DNA from: Limiplasma sp045540635
GTDB lineage: Bacteria; Bacillota; Clostridia; Christensenellales; Aristaeellaceae
Direction of reading: 5' to 3'
Length of the DNA stretch: 7,272 nucleotides
Assembly: GCA_045540635.1 (NCBI GenBank)
Contig: JAZQHO010000046.1
Span: 1-7,272 of the forward strand
The position numbers were made by a program, and so were the translations under genes. This document shows, in pieces, positions 1 through 5,640 of this stretch; the stretch's first letter is position 1; each line of letters begins with the position of its first letter. The notes beneath the pieces are model-generated. The model saw only the letters and a list, made by a program, of their open reading frames with translations, searched no databases and was not told the origin of the DNA.

Positions 1-156
1 CTTGTCGATCTCGTCGTACTTCATGGCGGCAGCGCTGCCCAGAGTAGACAGAGTCATGGTGATAGCGGCGGTCAGAGTGGTCTTGCCATGGTCAACGTGA
101 CCGATGGTGCCGATGTTAACGTGCGGCTTGGTGCGTTCAAACTTAGCCTTTGCCAT
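1..156 (-). CDS. tuf: Elongation factor Tu, N-terminal 52 residues (cut by window edge)
   Basis: EF-Tu is the cytoplasmic GTPase that delivers aminoacyl-tRNA to the ribosomal A site. Only the first 52 codons are present and the frame runs open through the left edge. The start reads MAKAKFERTKPHVNIGTIG, the usual EF-Tu N-terminus, and the P-loop GHVDHGKT lies at residues 19-26, followed by the start of switch I. A GGAGG Shine-Dalgarno sits at 166-170, 9 nt before the ATG. It is the last visible gene of the str operon, 57 nt downstream of fusA, with no terminator or promoter seen between them, so it is probably co-transcribed. The identification is certain within what can be seen; whether the gene is intact cannot be judged here. 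Confidence 0.97.
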   Translation of the reverse strand, partial: MAKAKFERTKPHVNIGTIGHVDHGKTTLTAAITMTLSTLGSAAAMKYDEIDK

Positions 157-213
157 TGTGAATTTCCTCCTTAAGTTGGGTGGGTAAAAGCAACTCGTGC
201 TTGTATTTCGGAA

Positions 214-2292
214 TTACGCCTTGCGTTCGCCAGTAACCTTCTCGGCAATGCTCTTGGGCACTTCCTCGTAGTGGTCGAACTGCATGGTGAACAGGCCGCG
301 GCCCTGAGTGCGGCTGCGCAGGTCGGTAGCATAACCGAACATCTCGCTCAGCGGCACGAAAGCGTGCACAGTCTGCTCGCCCATACGGGCATCCATACCT
401 TCGATGCGGCCGCGGCGGCTGGAGATATCGCCGACCACGTCGCCCAGATACTGGTCGGGGATGATGACCTCAACCTTCATCATGGGCTCCAGCAGGCAGG
501 GATCAGCCTTCTGCAGGGCTTCCTTGAAAGCCATGGAGCCGGCAATCTTAAAGGCCATTTCGGAGGAGTCGACATCGTGGTAGCTGCCGTCGAAAACGTT
601 AGCCTTGAAATCGACTACCTCGAAGCCAGCCAGAATACCGCTCTGAGCGGCTTCGCGGATACCGGCATCGATGGGAGCAATGAATTCCTTGGGAATAACA
701 CCGCCAACGATCTTGCTTTCGAAGGAGTAGCCTTCGCCGGGCTCGGTGGGCAGGATCTCGATCCAGCAGTGACCGAACTGGCCGTGACCACCGGTCTGAC
801 GCACGTAGCGGCCTTCGGCCTTGGCAGCGCGGCGGATGGTCTCGCGGTAAGCAACCTGGGGCTTACCAACAGTGGCTTCTACCTTGAATTCGCGGAGCAG
901 ACGGTCTACGATGATCTCCAGATGGAGCTCGCCCATACCGGAAATGATGGTCTGACCGGTCTGCTGATCGGTGTAGGTCTTGAAAGTGGGGTCTTCCTCC
1001 GCCAGCTTTACCAGAGCCATGGTCATCTTGTCCTGACCGGCCTTGGTCTTGGGCTCGATGGCGACCTGGATAACGGGATCCGGGAACTCCATGGACTCAA
1101 GAACGATCTGGTTCTTCTCGTCGCAGAGGGTATCGGCGGTGGTGGTATCCTTCAGACCAACGATACCGCAGATGTCACCGGCATAAACAGCGGGAACCTC
1201 TTCGCGGTGGTTGGCATGCATCATCACCAGACGGCCGATGCGCTCGCGCTTCTGCTTGGTGGAGTTGTAGGCGTAGCTGCCGGCTTCCATGGTACCGCTG
1301 TAAACACGGCAGAAGGCCAGCTTGCCAACGAAGGGGTCGGACATGATCTTGAAGGCCAGAGCAGCCAGAGGCTCGTTGTCGGAGGGCTTGCGCTCCAGCA
1401 CGGTCTCGGGATCGTCGGGATCGGTGCCCTTGATGGCGGGGATATCCAGCGGAGAGGGCATGTAAGCGACCACAGCGTCCAGCAGGGGCTGCACACCCTT
1501 GTTGCGGTAGGAAGTGCCGCAGAGAACAGGGGTCATGGTGCAGTTGATGGTAGAGGTACGAATGGCGGCATTGATCTCCTCGGTGGTGAGTTCCTCACCG
1601 CCAAAGAACTTCTCCAGCAGGGTATCATCGCTCTCGGCAACAGCCTCGATCAGGTTCTGACGATATTCCTCGGCCAGATCCTGCAGATCGGCGGGGATCT
1701 CCTCCTCGCGAACGTCCTTGCCTTCATCATCGTAGTAGACTTCGGCCTTCATGCGAACAAGGTCGATGATGCCCTTGAAATCGGATTCCTTACCGATGGG
1801 CAGCTGGATCGGCACGGCGTTGGCACCGAGGCGTTCCTTCATCATGCCGACAACGCGGAAGAAGTCGGCACCCATGATGTCCATCTTGTTCACATAAGCC
1901 ATGCGAGGTACGTTGTACTTGTTGGCCTGACGCCAAACAGTCTCGCTCTGGGGTTCAACACCGCCCTTGGCGCAGAAAACGGAAACAGAGCCGTCCACCA
2001 CGCGCAGGCTGCGCTCTACCTCAACAGTAAAGTCAACGTGACCGGGGGTGTCGATGATGTTGATGCGGTGACCGTTCCACTGACAGGTGGTAGCAGCGGA
2101 GGTGATGGTGATACCACGCTCCTGCTCCTGAGCCATCCAGTCCATGGTGGCAGTGCCCTCGTGGGACTCGCCCAGACGATGGACGCGGCCAGTGTAGAAC
2201 AGAATACGCTCGGTCGTGGTGGTCTTACCGGCGTCGATATGAGCCATGATGCCGATGTTGCGCACCTTATCAAGCGGATGACTTCTTGGCAT
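214..2292 (-). CDS. fusA: Elongation factor G
   Basis: EF-G is the ribosomal translocase, a five-domain GTPase that moves tRNA and mRNA after peptide bond formation and acts with RRF in ribosome recycling. With the ATG at 2292 the protein has 692 residues, the usual bacterial length. The G domain shows the P-loop AHIDAGKT (17-24), switch I around RGITITSAATT (59-69), DTPGH (81-85) and NKMD (135-138). The EF-G-specific stretch GGVEPQSETVWRQA lies at 110-123, and domains II-V follow without interruption. The frame is open 9 codons further upstream, but the ATG at 2292 is preferred: it begins MPRSHPLDKVRNIGIMAHID, the conserved EF-G start, and an AAAGGAG Shine-Dalgarno lies about 10 nt upstream. 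It sits 84 nt after rpsG and 57 nt before tuf. No missing key residue was noticed. Confidence 0.98.
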   Translation of the reverse strand: MPRSHPLDKVRNIGIMAHIDAGKTTTTERILFYTGRVHRLGESHEGTATMDWMAQEQERGITITSAATTCQWNGHRINIIDTPGHVDFTVEVERSLRVVDGSVSVFCAKGGVEPQSETVWRQANKYNVPRMAYVNKMDIMGADFFRVVGMMKERLGANAVPIQLPIGKESDFKGIIDLVRMKAEVYYDDEGKDVREEEIPADLQDLAEEYRQNLIEAVAESDDTLLEKFFGGEELTTEEINAAIRTSTINCTMTPVLCGTSYRNKGVQPLLDAVVAYMPSPLDIPAIKGTDPDDPETVLERKPSDNEPLAALAFKIMSDPFVGKLAFCRVYSGTMEAGSYAYNSTKQKRERIGRLVMMHANHREEVPAVYAGDICGIVGLKDTTTADTLCDEKNQIVLESMEFPDPVIQVAIEPKTKAGQDKMTMALVKLAEEDPTFKTYTDQQTGQTIISGMGELHLEIIVDRLLREFKVEATVGKPQVAYRETIRRAAKAEGRYVRQTGGHGQFGHCWIEILPTEPGEGYSFESKIVGGVIPKEFIAPIDAGIREAAQSGILAGFEVVDFKANVFDGSYHDVDSSEMAFKIAGSMAFKEALQKADPCLLEPMMKVEVIIPDQYLGDVVGDISSRRGRIEGMDARMGEQTVHAFVPLSEMFGYATDLRSRTQGRGLFTMQFDHYEEVPKSIAEKVTGERKA

Positions 2293-2376
2293 AGAAAAGG
2301 GTCTCCTTTCACTTAACAAGCTATCTGTACATACCTTCCATACAGACGGGGCGCCACGCCCACGTCCAGTTGCCGA

Positions 2377-2847
2377 TTACCAGCGATAGTGAGCGAATGC
2401 CTTGTTGGCCTCGGCCATACGGTGCATTTCTTCCTTACGCTTTACGGCAGCGCCGGTGTTGTTGGCAGCATCCATCAGCTCGGCGGCAAGACGGTCGGCC
2501 ATGGTCTTCTCGCCGCGCTTGCGGGAGAACTCGACCAGCCAGCGCAGGGCCAGAGTCTGACGGCGCTCGGGACGGATCTCGATGGGGACCTGGTAGGTGG
2601 CACCACCCACACGGCGGGCCTTAACTTCCAGCTGGGGGGACACGTTGGCCATAGCGGCGTTGAACACTTCGGTAGCGTCCTTGCCGGTCTTCTCGGCAAC
2701 GGTGTCGAAGGCTGCATAGCAGATGCGCTGAGCAGTGCCGCGCTTGCCATCCAGCATGATCTGATTGATGAGCTTGGTAACTACCGTGGTCCCGTATACG
2801 GGATCGGGCAGCACTTCACGCTTGGGAATAAAACCGCGACGGGGCAT
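2377..2847 (-). CDS. rpsG: 30S ribosomal protein S7
   Basis: S7 nucleates assembly of the 30S head by binding the 3' major domain of 16S rRNA and lines the E-site tRNA exit. The 156-residue length matches the bacterial family. Recognisable stretches are MPRRG at the start, then LPDPVYG (13-19), VTKLINQIMLDGKRG, the GGATYQVPIEIRPERR segment and the basic C-terminal part ending NKAFAHYRW. An AGGAGG Shine-Dalgarno at 2855-2860 lies 7 nt before the ATG. It is third in the operon. In E. coli S7 is the translational repressor of the str operon and binds the rpsL-rpsG intercistronic RNA; here that spacer is long (275 nt) and carries hairpins next to the Shine-Dalgarno, so similar control is possible but is inference. 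Confidence 0.98.
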   Translation of the reverse strand: MPRRGFIPKREVLPDPVYGTTVVTKLINQIMLDGKRGTAQRICYAAFDTVAEKTGKDATEVFNAAMANVSPQLEVKARRVGGATYQVPIEIRPERRQTLALRWLVEFSRKRGEKTMADRLAAELMDAANNTGAAVKRKEEMHRMAEANKAFAHYRW

Positions 2848-2863
2848 TTTGTTTCCTCCTTCA

Positions 2864-2902
2864 TTGTGGCGATCTCTCGCCGCAATTGTGCGTATCGCAC
2901 AA
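2864..2902 (-). promoter_or_regulatory. Two abutting hairpins just before the rpsG ribosome binding site
   Basis: In the mRNA sense (minus strand) a perfect 7-bp stem TTGTGCG/CGCACAA with a 3-nt loop (2902-2886) is followed with no gap by a second hairpin (2885-2864). The second has an outer TTG/CAA stem, one C.A mismatch and an inner GGCGA/TCGCC stem capped by GAGA, a GNRA-type tetraloop. It ends 3 nt before the AGGAGG of rpsG. The two could stack coaxially. The position fits a translational regulatory site, for example for S7 feedback as in the E. coli str operon; the binding partner is not shown by the sequence. Confidence 0.55.
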
Positions 2903-2953
2903 CGTAAGATAGATCCTAAGGTTTTGGGTCTTGCAATGTTTTCGTACAGGCTC

Positions 2954-2988
2954 CTGACGGCAGTCAGCTCTGCCGCTCCCTGCGGGCA
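2954..2988 (-). other. Further hairpins in the long rpsL-rpsG spacer
   Basis: The rpsL-rpsG spacer spans 2848-3122. Its middle holds a stem CTGAC/GTCAG with a 4-nt loop (2954-2967) and a 6-bp stem TGCC-GC/GCG-GCA with a single bulged base (2971-2988). Each is modest alone and could arise by chance in G+C-rich DNA. The rest of the spacer (about 2989-3122) shows no convincing ORF, and no intrinsic terminator with a U-tract was found anywhere in the spacer. Confidence 0.3.
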
Positions 2989-3122
2989 ACAGCTACCATT
3001 CCGGCTGGCCCCTACCTATCGTGGGAAAGTCACGCGGTGTACGCATGTGGCGCGCATGGGTTGTATGCACTGCCTGCGCTCCTGCGCCCACTCCGGAGGT
3101 ACTGCAACGATGATGCGAAAAC

Positions 3123-3497
3123 TTACTTCTTAGGACGCTTTGCGCCGTAGAGAGAACGGCTCTGCATCCGCTTGGCAACGCCGGCAGTATCCAGAGCGCC
3201 GCGAATGATGTGGTAACGAACGCCGGGCAGGTCGCGAACACGGCCGCCGCGGATCAGCACCACGCTGTGCTCCTGCAGGTTGTGACCGATACCAGGAATG
3301 TAGCAGGTACCTTCGATCTGGTTGGTCAAACGGATACGAGCGATCTTACGCAGGGCGGAGTTGGGCTTCTTGGGGGTCGTGGTCTTAACGCTGAGGCACA
3401 CGCCGCGCTTCTGCGGGCAGCCCTGCAGGATAGGAGCCGTAGACCGGTTAGCAGCCTTCACGCGACCCTTGCGGATCAACTGGTTAATCGTGGGCAT
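3123..3497 (-). CDS. rpsL: 30S ribosomal protein S12
   Basis: S12 sits at the decoding centre of the 30S subunit and controls tRNA selection accuracy; it is the classical streptomycin-resistance target. The 124 residues start MPTINQLIRKGR and hold QKRGVC (29-34), TTTPKKPNSALRK (39-51, with Lys43), PGIGHNLQEHSV and GGRVRDLPGVRYH (84-96), ending KRPKK. Position 88, Lys in most bacteria, is Arg (codon CGC). Asp89, the residue methylthiolated by RimO in E. coli, is kept. Residues 35-38 read LSVK instead of the more usual TRV-type sequence. The protein is the short form and lacks the insertion of about 14 residues before QKRGVC seen in B. subtilis S12. A GGAGG Shine-Dalgarno at 3505-3509 lies 7 nt before the ATG. 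It follows the L7Ae-like gene by 77 nt. Confidence 0.98.
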   Translation of the reverse strand: MPTINQLIRKGRVKAANRSTAPILQGCPQKRGVCLSVKTTTPKKPNSALRKIARIRLTNQIEGTCYIPGIGHNLQEHSVVLIRGGRVRDLPGVRYHIIRGALDTAGVAKRMQSRSLYGAKRPKK

Positions 3498-3520
3498 GGG
3501 AACACCTCCGAATTGATATG

Positions 3521-3555
3521 CTATAGAGCGCCATTCAACCCTTGACGCTTTATAG
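3521..3555 (-). promoter_or_regulatory. Long interrupted hairpin in the rpsL 5' leader
   Basis: In the mRNA sense 3555-3546 pairs with 3530-3521: CTATA/TATAG, one A.C mismatch, then AGCG/CGCT. Inside is a further TCAA/TTGA stem with a GGG loop and a 4-nt one-sided bulge (AUGG). The structure ends 11 nt before the GGAGG of rpsL. No U-tract follows it, so it is not a normal terminator. It lies between a gene for a K-turn-type RNA-binding protein and rpsL. It could be a processing or regulatory site; no K-turn consensus (3-nt bulge with tandem G.A pairs) is visible. Confidence 0.4.
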
Positions 3556-3567
3556 TGCTATTGGCTT

Positions 3568-3589
3568 GCTGTGCTTACTTGAGCACAGC
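3568..3589 (-). other. 8-bp hairpin over the stop codon of the L7Ae-like gene
   Basis: A perfect 8-bp inverted repeat GCTGTGCT/AGCACAGC with a 6-nt loop covers the last codons and the TAA of the L7Ae-like gene. In the mRNA sense it is followed by AAGCCAATAGC, without a U-tract, so it is unlikely to stop transcription. It could protect the 3' end of a processed mRNA or tune coupling to rpsL. Confidence 0.45.
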
Positions 3590-3820
3590 GGCGGCGGCCG
3601 CAGGAACGTCCACCGAGCAGAGCTTGCCAAGCTCCTGCATGCTGCTCACCACCGTAACAGGTACGTTTTTTTCTTCGCACAGACCATTGATCCGGTGATA
3701 GATAAAACCGTCTGCATCCTTGCCCAGATAGACTCTGGCGGCCTTGCCCCCATCCAGTGCCCGCAGCACCTGGCGCTGACCGACCACGCGGTTTGCGGCG
3801 TTGTTCAGTTCGTGCTCCAT
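3575..3820 (-). CDS. L7Ae/L30e-family RNA-binding protein (YbxF-like)
   Basis: This is a small (81 residues) protein of the ribosomal L7Ae/L30e/S12e/Gadd45 fold, which binds kink-turn RNA. Family features are GQRQVLRALDGGKAARVYLGKDAD (about 14-37), the central LCEEKNVPVTVVSSMQELGKLCSVD (47-71) and the alanine-rich end VPAAAAAVL. In B. subtilis the homologue YbxF lies between rpoC and rpsL and is known as a K-turn binder. The same position before rpsL is seen here, but as the first gene of the operon. An AGGAGG at 3831-3836 lies 10 nt upstream of the ATG. Its exact RNA target is unknown; ribosome association or mRNA regulation is inferred from family and context. It is not a standard essential ribosomal protein. 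Confidence 0.9.
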   Translation of the reverse strand: MEHELNNAANRVVGQRQVLRALDGGKAARVYLGKDADGFIYHRINGLCEEKNVPVTVVSSMQELGKLCSVDVPAAAAAVLK

Positions 3821-3836
3821 GGGGGGATCGCCTCCT

Positions 3837-3878
3837 CTAATGGGTTTGTGTACGGTGTTCTGTACCGGTTGTGAGCAT
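3837..3878 (-). CDS. Possible 13-codon leader peptide of the str operon
   Basis: In the operon leader an ATG at 3878 opens a 13-residue frame, MLTTGTEHRTQTH, whose TAG stop directly abuts the AGGAGG of the L7Ae-like gene. An AGGAGG precedes its ATG but only 2 nt away, which is too close for efficient initiation. The stop/Shine-Dalgarno arrangement would suit translational coupling. Threonine makes up 4 of 13 residues, but no run of one amino acid typical of attenuators is present. This may be chance. Confidence 0.15.
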   Translation of the reverse strand: MLTTGTEHRTQTH

Positions 3879-3885
3879 GTCCTCC

Positions 3886-3902
3886 TGCGCCTTTATCGCG
3901 CA
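3886..3902 (-). other. Small hairpin in the str operon leader
   Basis: A perfect 5-bp stem TGCGC/GCGCA with a 7-nt loop lies in the roughly 117-nt untranslated leader of the str operon, without a following U-tract. The rest of the leader (3821-3885) shows no strong structure. On its own the stem is weak evidence for regulation. Confidence 0.25.
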
Positions 3903-3943
3903 AAAGCTGCACACAAAAAGTACAGATTGCGAACAACCATAAC

Positions 3944-3987
3944 ATACTAACATGGACAGAACCCTTCTGTCAATTGTTTTTTTAATT
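3944..3987 (-). promoter_or_regulatory. Main promoter of the str operon, with A-rich upstream element
   Basis: On the minus strand a perfect -35 TTGACA (3973-3968) is followed after 18 bp by TAGTAT (3949-3944, 4 of 6 matches), with TG one base before it as an extended -10. Directly upstream of the -35 lies the A-rich AATTAAAAAAACAA (3987-3974), resembling an UP element. The predicted transcription start near 3937 gives a leader of about 117 nt before the L7Ae-like gene. The strength fits a ribosomal protein operon. Confidence 0.8.
3955..3971. promoter_or_regulatory. Perfect 7-3-7 inverted repeat overlapping the str promoter
   Basis: GACAGAA, CCC, TTCTGTC (plus strand) is a perfect dyad of 7-bp arms and 3-bp centre. 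One arm includes four bases of the -35 element and the rest lies in the -35/-10 spacer, where a bound protein would block RNA polymerase. It has the form of an operator for a dimeric repressor; no regulator is encoded in the window. As RNA it would lie upstream of the predicted transcript start, so a DNA role is more likely. Confidence 0.5.
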
Positions 3988-4014
3988 CTTCTTCTACAAA
4001 TTTCCGCCCTTGAC

Positions 4015-4033
4015 AACGTGGACGTTTTTCCAC
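4015..4033. promoter_or_regulatory. Two overlapping inverted repeats in the divergent intergenic region
   Basis: AACGT-GG-ACGTT (4015-4026) overlaps GTGGA-6 nt-TCCAC (4018-4033). They lie between the str promoter and the reductase promoter, about 30 bp upstream of the latter's -35. Either could be a regulator site, but arms of 5 bp are short and the evidence is weak. The 314-bp region 3821-4134 otherwise holds the two divergent promoters and leaders described separately. Confidence 0.25.
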
Positions 4034-4063
4034 CATATCGTGCAAATGCCGCAGTGCTGGTTC

Positions 4064-4092
4064 TTTACAAACAAGCAGAGATTGCGTATAGT
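4064..4092 (+). promoter_or_regulatory. Promoter of the short-chain dehydrogenase gene
   Basis: TTTACA (4064-4069), a 17-bp spacer and TATAGT (4087-4092) each match the sigma-A consensus in 5 of 6 positions. The predicted start is near 4099, about 36 nt upstream of the ATG at 4135. Confidence 0.75.
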
Positions 4093-4134
4093 TTATCATA
4101 TATTATGAAGCAATGCGCAAAGGAGCGATGCAAT

Positions 4135-4935
4135 ATGCGGCAGGTAAACGGTCGCAGGTTTCTGATCACCGGTGCCACCGGCAGTCTTGGCAGGGCAACT
4201 GCCCTCAGACTGTGCGAAATGGGCGCCGCGCTGGTGCTCCCTGTTCGAAGCCCGGAAAGGGGCGAAGCCTTGCGCAGAGAGCTGCTGACACTGTGCCCCA
4301 CTGCGGAGCTTTCCTTTCCTCTGCTGGATCTGGGAGACGAAGAAAGCGTGTACGCTTTGGCAGAAGCGCTGCTCAAGGACGGCAGACCGCTGGACGGGCT
4401 GATCCTGAACGCCGGCGTATTTATCGGTGAAAAGCGTAAGAGCCGCCACGGCAACGAATGGCACATGCAGGTAAACTGCATCTCCCCTGCCCTGCTGACC
4501 GCATGCCTTCTGCCTCTGCTGCGGCTTTCAGCCGATCCCTGTGTTGTAACCGTTACCAGTCTTGCTGCCTTCTGGTTCCGAAAAGAGGGGGTAAGCCCCA
4601 CCCGGCTGTATGCAGGCAGCAAGCAGTCATTCCTGCGGGAGATCGCATACCTTTCTGCCAAAGAGCCCAATATTTCCTTCGTATTCGCCCACCCGGGCAT
4701 CTGCGCCACCGGGCTGTTCGGCAGCAGAAGCGGTAAAAGCCCTTATCCCCCTCTTTTTCTGCGCTTCGCACTGCCGTTGATGAAGTGGATCTTCCCCAAA
4801 CCGGAAAGAGCATGCCGCACCACGCTCCACGCCCTGCTGGAAGCTGATGGCGGACAGCTTGCCGAGCCTGACGGATTTTTGCACATTTGGGGCAAGCCTT
4901 TTCTCGTGCCCCTCTGCAAGCGTTTTAACGGTTGA
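4135..4935 (+). CDS. Short-chain dehydrogenase/reductase (classical SDR), substrate unknown
   Basis: This is a cytoplasmic, probably NADP(H)-dependent, oxidoreductase of the Rossmann-fold SDR family, 266 residues. The cofactor motif TGATGSLG lies at 12-19, and Arg38 after the second strand favours NADP. LDL (64-66) and NAG (92-94) follow. The catalytic set Asn114, Ser142, Tyr159 and Lys163 (YAGSK) is complete, and HPG lies at 186-188. The HPGICATGLF segment resembles the retinol dehydrogenase/WWOX-like branch (HPGxxxT), but that does not define a substrate. The start at 4135 is chosen because AGGAG (4121-4125) lies 9 nt before it and the Rossmann motif begins soon after. The frame is open to 3952, but that part includes promoter DNA, and the ATG at 4105 lies before the Shine-Dalgarno. 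The gene is monocistronic, divergent from the str operon, and ends at a hairpin terminator. The family is certain, the reaction unknown. Confidence 0.93.
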   Translation: MRQVNGRRFLITGATGSLGRATALRLCEMGAALVLPVRSPERGEALRRELLTLCPTAELSFPLLDLGDEESVYALAEALLKDGRPLDGLILNAGVFIGEKRKSRHGNEWHMQVNCISPALLTACLLPLLRLSADPCVVTVTSLAAFWFRKEGVSPTRLYAGSKQSFLREIAYLSAKEPNISFVFAHPGICATGLFGSRSGKSPYPPLFLRFALPLMKWIFPKPERACRTTLHALLEADGGQLAEPDGFLHIWGKPFLVPLCKRFNG

Positions 4936-4945
4936 TGCATAAAGA

Positions 4946-4978
4946 AAATGCGCTCCGGTACGACCCGGCTGCGCATTT
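4946..4978. terminator. Hairpin terminator shared by two convergent genes
   Basis: An 8-bp outer stem AAATGCGC/GCGCATTT encloses an inner CCGG/CCGG stem with a 6-nt loop. On the plus strand it is followed by a T-rich stretch (TTTCTTCTATTT), and on the minus strand by TTTTCTTT. It lies between the ends of the reductase (4935) and the minus-strand membrane protein gene (5013), so it can stop transcription from both sides. Confidence 0.8.
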
Positions 4979-5012
4979 CTTCTATTTAGATACAAACGCT
5001 GTTGCGGCGAGA

Positions 5013-5558
5013 TCAGTCGCCATCCTCCAGCACTTCGATCAGTGACAGATTGCGGATATGCCACTGGTTGTTCTCCTTGACCAGCACAGCACTGTACTTG
5101 CCCCCCTGCCAGTCCGGCGGAGATTCGTAGGATGTACCATACAGGGCACGGGCTGCCTCCGCATCAGCCGAACGCACACGCCCGTCGATTCGGGGGATGG
5201 TCTCCACAAACTCTGCACGGGCAGTGTTTTCCCAAGGCCAGCACCACATCCACGTCATGCTGAGGCGATGGTCGATACCGCGCACGGTATAGTACTGATA
5301 CGGGCTCCTTTTATCCAGCGCCAAAAGCAGGTTCTCATCCCGCTGCAGGTAGTTGGGCTGAAAAAACTTGGTCAGCTCCGAGGGATCCTCCTGCATCATG
5401 ATCACCTGTGCACGCTTTGCCATGCCGTCCTTCAGAACAATGTTGATATTGGAAGCATTCATTGCATAGTAAAAGGTTGCGGTGAATGCACTCAGCAAAA
5501 CCAGCACCAGCAGCAGGCGGCCGGCCAGATACCAGATAAAACGGCGGATCTTCTTCAT
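5013..5558 (-). CDS. Membrane-anchored extracytoplasmic protein, function unknown
   Basis: A 181-residue protein: a short basic N-terminus (MKKIRR), one membrane helix at about 8-33 rich in Leu and Val, then about 150 residues that should lie outside the membrane (N-in topology). Visible stretches are IVLKDGMAKRAQVIM (40-54), ELTKFFQPNYL (61-71), an alternating-tryptophan strand with W103, W105, W107 and W109, and a closing KYSAVLVKENNQWHIRNLSLIEVLE. Strands ending in such a W-x-I-x-x-L pattern resemble NTF2-like (SnoaL/DUF-type) folds; this is only a guess from pattern. The frame is open to an ATG at 5591, but that ATG directly follows the -10 TATAAT and would fall before the predicted transcript start. 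AGGAGG at 5570-5575 supports the ATG at 5558, with a longish 11-nt spacer. The gene is monocistronic, convergent with the reductase and divergent from the secreted protein gene. Confidence 0.8.
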   Translation of the reverse strand: MKKIRRFIWYLAGRLLLVLVLLSAFTATFYYAMNASNINIVLKDGMAKRAQVIMMQEDPSELTKFFQPNYLQRDENLLLALDKRSPYQYYTVRGIDHRLSMTWMWCWPWENTARAEFVETIPRIDGRVRSADAEAARALYGTSYESPPDWQGGKYSAVLVKENNQWHIRNLSLIEVLEDGD

Positions 5559-5591
5559 CCCCCACACAACCTCCTCTCCGATATCACGCAT

Positions 5592-5620
5592 ATTATACCC
5601 TATACAGCCATACTTCGCAA
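5592..5620 (-). promoter_or_regulatory. Promoter of the membrane-anchored protein gene
   Basis: On the minus strand TTGCGA (5620-5615, 4 of 6), a 17-bp spacer and a perfect TATAAT (5597-5592). The predicted start near 5585 lies about 27 nt upstream of the chosen ATG, which is why the longer reading frame is not used. Confidence 0.7.
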
Positions 5621-5640
5621 ACCCTTCCTGTAAACAATCG

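Noticed and set aside
271..2316. A 681-codon open frame on the plus strand opposite fusA
   Set aside because: It lies wholly antisense to a certain EF-G gene. Its protein is low-complexity (rich in Gly, Leu, Val, His) and it lacks a ribosome binding site; it is a by-product of the codon bias of fusA.
2906..2936. Possible minus-strand promoter TTGCAA with TATCTT in the rpsL-rpsG spacer
   Set aside because: The spacer is 19 bp and the -10 matches only 4 of 6, so it is too weak to call; read-through from the main promoter explains rpsG expression.
2989..3240. Minus-strand 82-codon frame overlapping the end of rpsL and the spacer
   Set aside because: It overlaps rpsL in another frame, has no ribosome binding site and does not resemble a known protein.
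3498..3574. Kink-turn in the L7Ae-rpsL spacer as a binding site for the L7Ae-like protein
   Set aside because: No 3-nt bulge followed by tandem G.A/A.G pairs was found; only ordinary hairpins are visible.
4010..4039. TTGACA on the plus strand followed by CATATC as a reductase promoter
   Set aside because: The -10 is poor and the spacer 18 bp; the promoter at 4064-4092 is much better and better placed.
3952..4134. N-terminal extension of the reductase to the ATG at 3952
   Set aside because: It would run through both divergent promoters and add a hydrophobic stretch not typical of SDRs; the Shine-Dalgarno supports 4135.
5559..5591. Upstream ATG at 5591 for the membrane protein
   Set aside because: This ATG directly follows the TATAAT -10 element and would lie before the transcript start.
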